From Arcobacteraceae bacterium (GTDB lineage Bacteria; Campylobacterota; Campylobacteria; Campylobacterales; Arcobacteraceae), in assembly GCA_021107755.1 (NCBI GenBank), contig JAIOSF010000031.1, positions 1 through 64,000 of the forward strand: a stretch of DNA of 64,000 nucleotides, given 5' to 3'. The translations under genes and the position numbers were made by a program. Position 1 is the stretch's first letter, and every line of letters starts with the position of its first letter. The notes beneath the pieces are model-generated. The model saw nothing but the letters and a program-made list of their open reading frames with translations. It had not been told where the DNA came from and searched no databases. This document shows, in pieces, positions 18,046 through 27,172 of the stretch.

Positions 18046-20259
18046 TATCTCCCTATTTCCTTTTGCATTTGCTTCTGATAATACACCTGTTTGTTCTAAC
18101 TGTTCTATAATTGTAGCTGATCTATTATAACCTATTTTTAATCGTCTTTGTAAATAACTAATTGAACTTTTTTTATCTTGAATTACAACCATTTTTGCCT
18201 CTTCATAAAGTTCATCCAAATCACCAACACTTGTAACAGAAGATGAACCAGAACTAAACCCATCTTCAGCTTTCTCTTTTAGAAAACTCACATCATATTG
18301 TACTTCTCTTTGAGCTTTTAAGAACTCGACAACTTGCTCTATCTCTTTTTCATCACTCCAAGGAGCATGAATACGAACTAATCCACTCATACCAGGAGGT
18401 GTAAAAAGCATATCCCCTTTTCCAAGTAATGATTCTGCACCCATAGAATCAAGGATAATTTTACTATCAACTTTTTGCCCTACTTTATAACTAATACGGC
18501 TAGGAAGATTTGCCTTAATTAGACCTGTAACAACATCTACAGATGGTCTTTGAGTTGCAACTACTAAGTGAATACCACTTGCTCGTGCCATTTGAGCAAG
18601 TCTTGCAATTGATAATTCAACCTCTTTACCACTTGTCATCATTAAATCTGCTAACTCATCTATAATAATTACAATATAAGGAAATGGTTCATATCCATTT
18701 TTCTTTGCTTTTTCATTATAGTTTTCAATATTTTTTGTACGAGTATCTGCCATCATAGCATATCGTTTTTCCATCTCAGCAACCATATTTGCTAAAGCAT
18801 TTATAGCTTCCATAGGTTTTGTAATAACAGGTGTTAAGAGATGTGGAATATCATTATATATTGAAAATTCTAACATCTTTGGATCAATCATAATAAGTTT
18901 TAAGTTATCTGGAGAATTTTTATACAATAATGATAGAATCATAGCATTTAAACCAACACTCTTACCACTTCCAGTAGTTCCTGCAATAAGTAAATGTGGT
19001 AATTTTTTTAAATCAGTTATAAAAGGATTTCCAACAATATCTTTCCCTAAAATCATTGTTAAAGGTGATGATGTTTTTTGAAATAGGTCACTTTCAAGTA
19101 TCTCTCGTATATATATAGTATCTGTTTCATCATTTGGTACCTCAATACCGACAACATCTTTTCCTGGAATTGGAGCTTGAATTCTTATTGTTGTTGCTTT
19201 AAGTGCCATCGCTAAATCATCTTGAAGATTGAGTATTTTAGAAACTTTTACATTTGGTGCTGGTTTAAACTCAAAAGTTGTTACAATAGGTCCAGTATAT
19301 GTCCGTACAACATCACCTTCAATTTTAAACATACTAAGCTTTTCAAGTAAGTCTTGTATTTTTTTATCTATAACAGCTTCATTTATTTTTGCTTTTGCCT
19401 CTTTTTTAGGCTTATGAAAGATATCTGTTGGGGGTAATTTAAAATCTTTTACTTTAATCCCCTCACCAATTTCAATATCTTCTAATAACTTTCTATTTTC
19501 TTCCAGCTCTTCAACTAAAATTCTATTTTTAGGTTTCTTTTCTACTTTTTTTGATGATTCATCAAGTATCTCTTCCAATGTTGGTAGTTTTTCTTCTATC
19601 TCTATATTCTGTAAATTATTAGAGATATCTTCTTTGTCAATCTCTTTTTCATAGATATTTAAAGGTTCTATCTCTTTTTGTTGTTCTTGAAAATATATAT
19701 CATCTTCTTCTATACTAATTTCAGCTGTATCTCCAACCTCTTTAACAACTACTTTTTGTTCATGCTTCTCATGGGTTCTTTCCAATTTTTGGGGAAGTTT
19801 TTTAATTTTTTTAGTAGGATAAGTAATTTTAAAAAACTCGAAAAAGCTATTTTTAAAATTTACAAACTTTTCATGAACACGATCTGAACTTGATTCAAAA
19901 AGGACAAATAAAGAGATAAACATTCCAATTAAGAATACTATCCAAAGTCCTGCTAGTCCTATAAAAGGAGATAAATAATCAACAACATAGTTACCAATTT
20001 TTCCAGACATTGGACCTGTAATAACAAGTGATTGCAATACAATAATTGATATACTTAATATAGTTATTGCAATACCTTTTGATATGGGATTTTCTACATA
20101 GGAAAAGTTAAATTTATACAGTGGATATAAAAAAAGCGGCAAATATATATATGCTAAATATCCTAGATACTCTTTTGAATAAGTTGAAACCAGAAACCCT
20201 ACTTTTCCTACGCTACTTGTATCAGATACAAAAATAGCATACGAGAAAAAAATAAGCAC
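18037..20259 (-). CDS. ftsK: DNA translocase FtsK/SpoIIIE
   Basis: FtsK is a septal DNA pump that clears chromosome ends and activates dimer resolution at division. It has N-terminal membrane helices, an acidic/basic linker (about 190-270), then the motor with Walker A GTTGSGKS, Walker B in YIVIIIDELADL and ARASGIHLVVATQRPS. A C-terminal gamma winged helix (SISYLQRRLKIGYNRSATIIEQLE) reads KOPS-type sites. The GTG used here sits inside the first membrane helix. The frame stays open upstream to the lpxD stop with only ATT/ATA codons, so the true N-terminus may be longer by about 13 residues. Last gene of ilvB-ilvH-lpxD-ftsK. Confidence 0.95.
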   Translation of the reverse strand: MLIFFSYAIFVSDTSSVGKVGFLVSTYSKEYLGYLAYIYLPLFLYPLYKFNFSYVENPISKGIAITILSISIIVLQSLVITGPMSGKIGNYVVDYLSPFIGLAGLWIVFLIGMFISLFVLFESSSDRVHEKFVNFKNSFFEFFKITYPTKKIKKLPQKLERTHEKHEQKVVVKEVGDTAEISIEEDDIYFQEQQKEIEPLNIYEKEIDKEDISNNLQNIEIEEKLPTLEEILDESSKKVEKKPKNRILVEELEENRKLLEDIEIGEGIKVKDFKLPPTDIFHKPKKEAKAKINEAVIDKKIQDLLEKLSMFKIEGDVVRTYTGPIVTTFEFKPAPNVKVSKILNLQDDLAMALKATTIRIQAPIPGKDVVGIEVPNDETDTIYIREILESDLFQKTSSPLTMILGKDIVGNPFITDLKKLPHLLIAGTTGSGKSVGLNAMILSLLYKNSPDNLKLIMIDPKMLEFSIYNDIPHLLTPVITKPMEAINALANMVAEMEKRYAMMADTRTKNIENYNEKAKKNGYEPFPYIVIIIDELADLMMTSGKEVELSIARLAQMARASGIHLVVATQRPSVDVVTGLIKANLPSRISYKVGQKVDSKIILDSMGAESLLGKGDMLFTPPGMSGLVRIHAPWSDEKEIEQVVEFLKAQREVQYDVSFLKEKAEDGFSSGSSSVTSVGDLDELYEEAKMVVIQDKKSSISYLQRRLKIGYNRSATIIEQLEQTGVLSEANAKGNREILI

Positions 20260-20298
20260 AAATGCTATTATTATAGATATGATTTTAGAAGCTATAAT

Positions 20299-21252
20299 TT
20301 ATCCTTTTAATAATTTTTGAATTTTACCTTGTAGTCTCAGCCAAGCACGATGTTCCATTAAAGGAAATCCAGCCCACTGTTTCTTAGGCTCTTTTATCGA
20401 TTTTGAAACACCACTTTTTGCTGAAATTGTAGTAAATGGAGCAATCTCTAAATGTCCTGCTACTCCACTTTGAGCACCAACTACTACATATTCTTTAAGA
20501 ATAGAGGAACCTGCAAATCCACACTGTGCTGTTATAATAGACCCTTTCCCTATTTTACAATTATGAGCCACTTGAACTAAATTATCAATTCGCACACCAT
20601 TCTCTATAATTGTTGAGTTAAAAGCTGCTCTATCTATAGTGGTATTTGCACCAATCTCTACATCATCACCAATAGTGACATTTCCATTTTGGTATATTTT
20701 AACATATTTTCCATCACTTGTGTTAGCAAAGCCAAAACCATCACTACCAATAACAGTACCCGCATGTATTATGCAATCTTTTCCAATAATACAATCTCGA
20801 TATATTGTAACATTTGGATAAATAATACAATTATCACCTATTGATACATTATCACCGATAAAAACTCCAGACATTATAGTACAGTGACTACCAATACTAC
20901 TATTTTTTCCAATAAAAGTATTTTCCATTATAGTAGTATTTGGAGCAATAGTTGCTTCTTTTCCACTTATTTCTATAACTTTTGGAGCAAATAGTTTACT
21001 TGCATATGCTAACGAAAGGTAAGGTTGTTCACAAATTAAAGCAATACAACTACTTGGAACTAAGCTTACCATATCTTCTGTAACAAAAACTGCACCAGCT
21101 TTTGTAGTAGATAAATCATCTTTATACTTTTTATTTTCTAGAAAAGATATTTCTGATTCAGTAGCATCTTTCAAAGTGTTAAGACCAGTTATTACCTTAT
21201 CTGTTTCACACTTTATAGAAAGATACTTTGATATCTCTTTTAAACTATTCAC
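20299..21252 (-). CDS. lpxD: UDP-3-O-acylglucosamine N-acyltransferase LpxD
   Basis: LpxD adds the second acyl chain in lipid A synthesis. The 317 aa have an N-terminal uridine-binding domain and then a left-handed beta helix of hexapeptide repeats ([13 protein letters not shown].., [13 protein letters not shown]..). The presumed catalytic His lies in [12 protein letters not shown], and [16 protein letters not shown] is typical of the family. It starts 6 bp after ilvH and ends within 40 bp of ftsK, all on one strand. It supplies the outer membrane, as do lptD and lgt elsewhere in the window. Confidence 0.96.
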   Translation of the reverse strand: MNSLKEISKYLSIKCETDKVITGLNTLKDATESEISFLENKKYKDDLSTTKAGAVFVTEDMVSLVPSSCIALICEQPYLSLAYASKLFAPKVIEISGKEATIAPNTTIMENTFIGKNSSIGSHCTIMSGVFIGDNVSIGDNCIIYPNVTIYRDCIIGKDCIIHAGTVIGSDGFGFANTSDGKYVKIYQNGNVTIGDDVEIGANTTIDRAAFNSTIIENGVRIDNLVQVAHNCKIGKGSIITAQCGFAGSSILKEYVVVGAQSGVAGHLEIAPFTTISAKSGVSKSIKEPKKQWAGFPLMEHRAWLRLQGKIQKLLKG

Positions 21253-21258
21253 TTTTTT

Positions 21259-21756
21259 TTATCTTTCCATCGCTACAACACCACTTCTTACAATTTCAAG
21301 TGGTTTGTATTTTGCCATTATATTTACAAAATTTTCTATTCTATGTGGCTCATCTGTTGCAGAAATAACAACTGCATCATGTGTAACATTTTGTATTGCA
21401 CCATTATAAGCTCTAGCAATTACATCAATATCACTTAAGTTTTCCTCAATTGGAACTTTAATAAGTACGGTGTCTTTTTCTATTGCATCTTTATGTTCAA
21501 TAACTTTTAACACAGGTACGAGTTTATTTAATTGTTTTACAATTTGATCAATAACTCTAGCAACACCAACAGTAATAATTGTAATTCTAGAATACTCACT
21601 ATTTGGTATTGGAGCAACTGTTAAAGAGTCTATATTGTATCCTCTAGCCGAAAAAAGATCAACTATTCGACTAAGTACTGATTCTCTATTTATTACAATT
21701 ACAGAGAGAACTTCTCTTTTTTCCTCTTTGCTATAAAAATCTTTAAAGTTATTCAT
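21259..21756 (-). CDS. ilvH: Acetolactate synthase small subunit
   Basis: This is the regulatory subunit for branched-chain amino acid synthesis; it binds valine and activates the large subunit. The 165 aa start with an ACT domain (VIVINRESVLSRIVDLFSARGYNIDSL) followed by the ALS_ss C-terminal domain. It shares one base with the end of ilvB (stop-start overlap), so translation is coupled and the stoichiometry fixed. Confidence 0.96.
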   Translation of the reverse strand: MNNFKDFYSKEEKREVLSVIVINRESVLSRIVDLFSARGYNIDSLTVAPIPNSEYSRITIITVGVARVIDQIVKQLNKLVPVLKVIEHKDAIEKDTVLIKVPIEENLSDIDVIARAYNGAIQNVTHDAVVISATDEPHRIENFVNIMAKYKPLEIVRSGVVAMER

Positions 21757-23483
21757 TATTTTGCTCCTTGGCTTTTTTCTAGCAATAACATCTCATCTAA
21801 TGCATGTCCATTTGGTACCATTGGAAGAACCTCTTCTCTTCTATCAATTATAACTTCAATCATAGCAACCTTATTTGAAGCAACAGCATCTTTTAATGCA
21901 ACATCAAACTCCTCTTTTGTATGAACTTTATATCCTACACCACCCATAGATTGAGCTAACATTGTAAAGTCAGCTTGTATCTCTAAGTTTGTTTCAGAAA
22001 GTCTATCCTCATAAAACCTAGTTTGCCATTGTCTAACCATACCTAAATAATTATTATTCAATATAATATTAATATGTGGTAAATTATACTGTGTACAAGT
22101 TATTATCTCTTGTATATTCATCATTATACTACCATCACCTGTAAAATTAACAGATATTTTATCTGGATTTGCTCTTTTCGTTCCCATAGCGTAAGGAAGC
22201 CCTACTCCCATAGTACCTAAACCACCACTTGTCATCCATTGTCTCGGATAGTTAAATGGGTAAAATTGTGCTGTCCACATTTGATGTTGACCAACATCAG
22301 TGGAGATAAGCGCATCATCGCCTAAAAGCTCTCCTGTTCTTTGGATTACCCATTGTGGCTTTAACCTATCACTATCTTCATGATACGCTAAAGGATGTTC
22401 TTTTCTGTATCCATGTAGTTTTTCAACCCAAGGAGTATAATCATTAAATTCAAAATCTTTAGTATGTTCTAAAATTTGTTTCATAACTATCGCTAAATCA
22501 CCTACTATTGGATAGTTTGGTTTTACTATTTTAGCTATACTTGCAGGATCTATATCTACATGAACAACATGTGCTTTTTTTGCAAAAGTATCCAGTCTTC
22601 CCGTAACTCTATCATCAAACCTAGCCCCAAAACAGATAATCATATCTGTTTCACTCATAGCCATATTTGCTGCATACTCACCGTGCATACCAAGCATACC
22701 AAATAAAAGATCATCATCATGTCTCATAATACCACGAGCCATCAAAGTTTCAACAACAGGTATTTTTGTCTGATGTGCAAATTCTCTTATATCTTCATAA
22801 CAATTAGATAATACAGCTCCTCCTCCTATATAAAGAACAGGTCTTTTCGCCTCACTAATATGTTTTAATGCAGCTTTAATTTGTCTTATATTCCCTTTTG
22901 TAGTTGGTTTATAAGTTGGTAATTCAAACTCTTGGTCATAATTAAAATCTGCTAAATCAGCACTCACATCTTTTGGTAAATCAATATGTACAGGTCCTGG
23001 TCTTCCAGTTTTTGCAATATGAAATGCTATTTTTAATACTCTTGTTAAGTCGTTAACATCATTCACTAAAAAGTTATGTTTTGTACATGGTCTACTAATA
23101 CCAACAGCATCAATCTCTTGAAATGCATCTGTACCAATAACTGCTGTTGGTACTTGTCCACTAATTACAACCATAGGGATACTATCTGTATATGCAGTAG
23201 CTAGCCCTGTAACAGCATTTGTAAATCCAGGTCCTGATGTAACAATAGCCACACCTACTTTACCACTACTTCTTGCATATGCATCTGCTGCATGTACTGC
23301 TGCTTGCTCGTGTTTTGTAAGTATATGTTGAAAATGGTCTTGTTTATAAATCTCATCATATACATTCATTATAGCACCACCTGGATATCCAAATACTACT
23401 TCTGTATTTTCCCTTCTTAATGCTTCTATTACGATTTGTGAACCAGTTAATTGTCCACTTGTATTGTTTGATTTGTAACTCAT
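21756..23483 (-). CDS. ilvB: Acetolactate synthase large subunit
   Basis: This thiamine-diphosphate enzyme makes acetolactate or acetohydroxybutyrate for Val, Leu and Ile. The 575 aa are full length. The N-terminal Pyr domain has the catalytic Glu region (FGYPGGAIMNVYDE .. KHEQAAVHAADAYAR), the middle domain binds FAD, and the C-terminal ThDP-Mg motif is GDGSIMMNIQEI..LPHINIILNN. It heads an operon with ilvH, lpxD and ftsK. I see no leader-peptide attenuator in the 182-bp upstream gap. Confidence 0.97.
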   Translation of the reverse strand: MSYKSNNTSGQLTGSQIVIEALRRENTEVVFGYPGGAIMNVYDEIYKQDHFQHILTKHEQAAVHAADAYARSSGKVGVAIVTSGPGFTNAVTGLATAYTDSIPMVVISGQVPTAVIGTDAFQEIDAVGISRPCTKHNFLVNDVNDLTRVLKIAFHIAKTGRPGPVHIDLPKDVSADLADFNYDQEFELPTYKPTTKGNIRQIKAALKHISEAKRPVLYIGGGAVLSNCYEDIREFAHQTKIPVVETLMARGIMRHDDDLLFGMLGMHGEYAANMAMSETDMIICFGARFDDRVTGRLDTFAKKAHVVHVDIDPASIAKIVKPNYPIVGDLAIVMKQILEHTKDFEFNDYTPWVEKLHGYRKEHPLAYHEDSDRLKPQWVIQRTGELLGDDALISTDVGQHQMWTAQFYPFNYPRQWMTSGGLGTMGVGLPYAMGTKRANPDKISVNFTGDGSIMMNIQEIITCTQYNLPHINIILNNNYLGMVRQWQTRFYEDRLSETNLEIQADFTMLAQSMGGVGYKVHTKEEFDVALKDAVASNKVAMIEVIIDRREEVLPMVPNGHALDEMLLLEKSQGAK

Positions 23484-23559
23484 AGTTTCTCTTTCTTTTA
23501 AAAAATATTTGGATTTTATCTAAATGAATATTAAGAGTTGATGAGAGTTGAAAACTACA

Positions 23560-23606
23560 AAATTTAAGTTAATTTTAAAAAAAACATAAATTTAAGTTAA
23601 TTTTAA
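23560..23606 (+). repeat. 19-bp direct repeat, two copies, upstream of the 23666 gene
   Basis: AAATTTAAGTTAATTTTAA occurs at 23560-23578 and again, identically, at 23588-23606. The copies are 28 bp apart start to start and end 24 bp before the -10 element. This looks like a pair of regulator sites or a duplicated upstream promoter element. Confidence 0.75.
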
Positions 23607-23629
23607 GAAAAGAATAATAAAAATTAGTG

Positions 23630-23658
23630 TATAATTAGTTATAAATTAGAAAGGAGGT
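23630..23658 (+). promoter_or_regulatory. -10 element and near-perfect ribosome-binding site of the 23666 gene
   Basis: TATAAT at 23630-23635 is followed by AGAAAGGAGGT (23648-23658), which is complementary to almost the whole anti-Shine-Dalgarno sequence, 7 bp before the ATG. This is the strongest initiation signal I see in the window and predicts high expression. Confidence 0.7.
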
Positions 23659-23665
23659 ACTTATT

Positions 23666-24406
23666 ATGGAACTAAATTCAGTAAATACTTTGGGTTTTTC
23701 AAATGTTACTCAGTCGAACTTAAATCAAGCAAAAAGTGTGAATCAAATTGAATTAGATTCTAATAGTAAGCCTTTAAAAGTAGATAGAGTTGAACTTCAA
23801 AATCAGAGTCAGGGTTCTTCTTTTGCCAATGGTTTGATAAATAATGTTAAACAGATTTCAAATGCATTAAGTATTCAATCAACTGTATCCAAACAATTGG
23901 ATATAACAAATGAAATTGAACAATCTATAAATTTGGTTGTGTCTAATCCAAGTGGTAGTCAAACACTAAATGATATTCAACCAAAAATCAAGAACTTAAT
24001 GGATAGTTTTAACACCCTTTCTTCTAGCATATCTACAAAGGTAAATGCTATTTCTAGAGATTCTAATGAAGAGGAAAAAAGTAGGGTATATTTTGATGGA
24101 ATATTAGGAGCTAAGCCTTTAAGTAGTGAAGAGATTTTTGCAGAAGTAACTTCTCAAAGGGAGAGGCTACAAAGTATTAATAAAGCTGCAAATGAAGAGG
24201 TATTAAACAATGTTCAAAAGTCAAAAAACTTATTTACTACCCAAAAACAAGAACTTGTAGCGCAACAACCACAAATCAAAAATGTAGACTACAAAATAGA
24301 GAGTGATAATTTTAGCTCTAAAACTTTACAAAATGTATCTGGTGATGTTGTTGATACCCAAGCAAATGCTCAAGTAGATAAAAATATTAAACTTCTAGCA
24401 TCATAA
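23666..24406 (+). CDS. Unknown protein with flagellin-like C-terminus
   Basis: I do not recognise a named family for this 246-residue protein. It has no signal peptide or membrane helix, is rich in Asn, Gln and Ser, and is predicted largely helical. It has no cysteine. The C-terminus (LQNVSGDVVDTQANAQVDKNIKLLAS) resembles the last 30 residues of the flagellin in this window (..LLTQIGYLMQTQANAHQQRNIALLS), the part that packs in the filament core and carries export information. A flagellum-exported, filament-associated or FlaG-like role is inferred. Upstream signals predict strong expression. It is divergent from ilvB and convergent with pssA. Confidence 0.8.
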   Translation: MELNSVNTLGFSNVTQSNLNQAKSVNQIELDSNSKPLKVDRVELQNQSQGSSFANGLINNVKQISNALSIQSTVSKQLDITNEIEQSINLVVSNPSGSQTLNDIQPKIKNLMDSFNTLSSSISTKVNAISRDSNEEEKSRVYFDGILGAKPLSSEEIFAEVTSQRERLQSINKAANEEVLNNVQKSKNLFTTQKQELVAQQPQIKNVDYKIESDNFSSKTLQNVSGDVVDTQANAQVDKNIKLLAS

Positions 24407-24407
24407 G

Positions 24408-24449
24408 AGATATCACACTTTAACTTTCATATTTAAGGATGTGGTATCT
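24408..24449. terminator. Possible hairpin between the 23666 gene and pssA
   Basis: AGATATCACA (24408-24417) pairs with TGTGGTATCT (24440-24449) through ten positions including one G-U pair, with a 22-base loop. It overlaps the end of pssA. The long loop and weak T-run make this a moderate call. Confidence 0.4.
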
Positions 24450-24996
24450 TTATTTTCGAATTTAAAAGATATCCTATAACTATCATTAGAGCTAAGACAA
24501 TATTTTCATTCGGTATTAGTTCATAAATCCACCCCAAATACACACACCACAGTAATATGGCTCCAAGTGGCGTAGGAACACCTGTAAAATACTTACTTAC
24601 TTCACCTTCATCTGCATTAATATTAAACTGTATTAATCTTCTCAAACCTGAAATAACATAATATATAAAAGCAAAAGCTACAAATGCAGTATTTAAAAAC
24701 TCTATCTCTTTACCATCAATTACCCCAAAGAATATAAACATAACAGGTACTATAACAAAAGATAAAAAGTCCCCAAAAGAATCTAATTGAATACCAAATT
24801 GTGTAGAAAGATTATATTTTCTTGCAATTTTACCATCTAATATATCAAAAGCCCCTGCAAGCCAAGCAAATAATGCTGCTGCAAAAAAATCACTGTGTGT
24901 TAAAAAATATATTGCTAATATACCTGAAGCTATATTGAAAAATGTAACAATATTAGCCAGATTAAAATGGTTGTCTTTATTAAATAAAAATGTCAT
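24433..24996 (-). CDS. pssA: CDP-diacylglycerol-serine O-phosphatidyltransferase
   Basis: This membrane enzyme makes phosphatidylserine, the precursor of phosphatidylethanolamine. The 187 aa have several membrane helices. The full CDP-alcohol phosphatidyltransferase signature is DILDGKIARKYNL..FGIQLDSFGD (DG, AR, G, D, D all present). The serine specificity is inferred from length and topology. It overlaps the diguanylate cyclase gene by 4 bp, so a lipid gene sits at the end of the chemotaxis operon, probably a chance operon extension. Confidence 0.9.
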   Translation of the reverse strand: MTFLFNKDNHFNLANIVTFFNIASGILAIYFLTHSDFFAAALFAWLAGAFDILDGKIARKYNLSTQFGIQLDSFGDFLSFVIVPVMFIFFGVIDGKEIEFLNTAFVAFAFIYYVISGLRRLIQFNINADEGEVSKYFTGVPTPLGAILLWCVYLGWIYELIPNENIVLALMIVIGYLLNSKIKIPHP

Positions 24997-26054
24997 AATG
25001 TGTATTGATCCCTTCCATACTCTTTTGATTGATAAAGTTTCTTATCAGCAAGTTTATATATATCTGTTCTTGACATATGATATATTTTCTTGTCAATTAA
25101 AACAACTCCCATAGATAAAGTTAAAAAATTTGTTTTACTAGCACTATGTTTTATTTTTTGTGCTGCTATTGCATTTTGTAAAATTTTCAACCTTTTCTCT
25201 AAAGTTACCCTATTAATATTAAAAATTAAAATACCAAACTCTTCTCCACCTAGTCTAAAAACATAATCATACTCATCTTTAAATAAAGTATCTAAAACAT
25301 TTGCCACAGTTTTTAATGCAATATCTCCAGCATCATGTCCATAAGTATCATTATATTGTTTAAAAAAGTCTATATCTATCATTACAAAGGCACTTTCCCA
25401 GTTGTTTTCATAACTAACTACTGTTGTTTCATCTAATATACTATCAAAGTATTTTCTATTATAAAGTCCAGTAAGTCCATCTGTTATAGAATCTGACTTA
25501 TATTTATTAACTAAATATTCTAATTTATTATGATTTTTTATTGTACTTATTATTGTAATAACAACAAATATACCAATAAAAATAATAATAAAAATCTGAT
25601 TATAAAATAGATAGTTTTTTACACTATCATATTTTTCTAAGAAATCTTTTCTTTGTACAGAAGCAGAAGAAACCTCATATTGAATAAGTAAATCTATCTG
25701 TTTTGTCATATAATCATAAAACTGTATGTTTCTCTTTTTAAAGGAGTTGGTAACTTGCTTGTTAATTTTATTAACAACTTCTCTCTCTTGTATTGTTTTA
25801 TACTGTGAATTATAGTAATTCCAATTTTCTAGTATTATATTTTTGCTTTTTAATAATTCTGTGGGTTTGTTTATAAGATTTTTATATTCACTTTTAATAA
25901 TATGTAGTTTATGTACAGGGATAAAATTCCCAAAATAGATATTATCAATTTGATTTTTTAATTTTTCAATTTCAGATGAAAACATAAAGCTAATATATAC
26001 AAGTCCCAATAAAACTATAATAGGTAAAGCTAATAATTTATAATTTAATTTCAT
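24993..26054 (-). CDS. Membrane-bound diguanylate cyclase (GGDEF domain)
   Basis: It makes the second messenger c-di-GMP. The 353 aa have membrane helices at about 8-25 and 153-171, enclosing a helical periplasmic sensor of about 125 residues. The cytoplasmic GGDEF domain has the metal motif MIDIDFFKQYNDTYGHDAGD and an active site GGEEF at 269-273. The inhibitory I-site is missing: the RxxD five residues before GGEEF reads DEYD. The enzyme should be active without product feedback. It follows cheB by 3 bp, linking c-di-GMP production to chemotaxis expression. Confidence 0.93.
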   Translation of the reverse strand: MKLNYKLLALPIIVLLGLVYISFMFSSEIEKLKNQIDNIYFGNFIPVHKLHIIKSEYKNLINKPTELLKSKNIILENWNYYNSQYKTIQEREVVNKINKQVTNSFKKRNIQFYDYMTKQIDLLIQYEVSSASVQRKDFLEKYDSVKNYLFYNQIFIIIFIGIFVVITIISTIKNHNKLEYLVNKYKSDSITDGLTGLYNRKYFDSILDETTVVSYENNWESAFVMIDIDFFKQYNDTYGHDAGDIALKTVANVLDTLFKDEYDYVFRLGGEEFGILIFNINRVTLEKRLKILQNAIAAQKIKHSASKTNFLTLSMGVVLIDKKIYHMSRTDIYKLADKKLYQSKEYGRDQYTL

Positions 26055-26057
26055 TAA

Positions 26058-27152
26058 TTATCTTCGTTTTCCACTTGCAAAGTCTATAATATATTGAGCA
26101 ATATCATCAAGATGACATACCTCTTTAACTGCACCTGCTTTTATAGCTTGTTGGGGCATACCAAAAACTACACAACTCTCTTCATTTTGAGCAATAGTAT
26201 AGGCACCATTATCATGTAAATTTTTCATAGCAATTGTACCATCATCTCCCATACCTGTCATCATAACCGCCATAGCACCACCACCTGCACTATTATTTAA
26301 ACTTCTAAACATCACATCAACACTTGGTTTATGTCGACTTACTCTTGTAACATCTAATAAACTTCCTATATAATTTGAACCTTTTTTGTTAATTACTAAA
26401 TGCATATTACCAGGAGCAAGATATGCGTGACCTTTTTGAAGAATCACTTCCCCTTGAACTTCAGATACAATTACATCAGAGTGATCATTTAATCTTTGTG
26501 CAAACGAATTTGAAAACCCGTATGGTATATGTTGAGTAATAACAATAGGAGGAAGGTTAGATGGGAGATTTTTAAACACCTTTAGTAATGACTCAACTCC
26601 CCCTGTTGAGGAGCCTATACCAATAATTTTTGCTCCTGGCATTAATGCTGGGTTATTTTTAATTACTTTGTCTGGATGTACTTTTTCTTCAACCAAACTA
26701 TCTGTGATATTTGCTTTTTTTACTTGTTGCTCTATTGGTTTAATGGGTCTTGGTTTTTTTAGAGTATATTTCTTAAGTAAAAATGTAAGATTAAGTAATG
26801 TCTCTTTAATTCTCTCATTAAAAGAACTCATAGATTCCCCAAGTGCCGGTTTAGAAACAAATCCCACTGCACCATCATCAAAAATATCATTTCCTCTAAC
26901 ACTTTCACCTGAAATAACAACTGCTGGCATAGGGTGTAATCTCATTAAATTTCTTAAAAAAGTTACACCATCCATTTTTGGCATATTAATATCTATAGTA
27001 ACCAAATCCGGTTCTAATTGCTTAATTTTATCTCTTGCTTCAAAAGCATCAGCTGCTGTATCAACAACGGCAAAATCTTCAATAGAGTTAATAAAGTCAC
27101 TAATAACCTTTCTCATAGAGATAGAATCATCAATCACAAGTACAGTATACAT
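26058..27152 (-). CDS. cheB: Chemotaxis response regulator protein-glutamate methylesterase CheB
   Basis: CheB removes methyl groups from chemoreceptors (and can deamidate them) for adaptation. The 364 aa have a receiver domain with phospho-acceptor Asp54 (TIDINMPKMDG). A linker of about 45 residues leads to the methylesterase domain with Ser182 (GSSTGGVES), His208 (ITQHIPYGFS) and Asp304 (MTGMGDDG). Unlike some Campylobacter CheB proteins, which lack the receiver, this one is complete and so can be controlled by CheA. Confidence 0.96.
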   Translation of the reverse strand: MYTVLVIDDSISMRKVISDFINSIEDFAVVDTAADAFEARDKIKQLEPDLVTIDINMPKMDGVTFLRNLMRLHPMPAVVISGESVRGNDIFDDGAVGFVSKPALGESMSSFNERIKETLLNLTFLLKKYTLKKPRPIKPIEQQVKKANITDSLVEEKVHPDKVIKNNPALMPGAKIIGIGSSTGGVESLLKVFKNLPSNLPPIVITQHIPYGFSNSFAQRLNDHSDVIVSEVQGEVILQKGHAYLAPGNMHLVINKKGSNYIGSLLDVTRVSRHKPSVDVMFRSLNNSAGGGAMAVMMTGMGDDGTIAMKNLHDNGAYTIAQNEESCVVFGMPQQAIKAGAVKEVCHLDDIAQYIIDFASGKRR

Positions 27153-27172
27153 AATATTTTACCTCCATCTCA

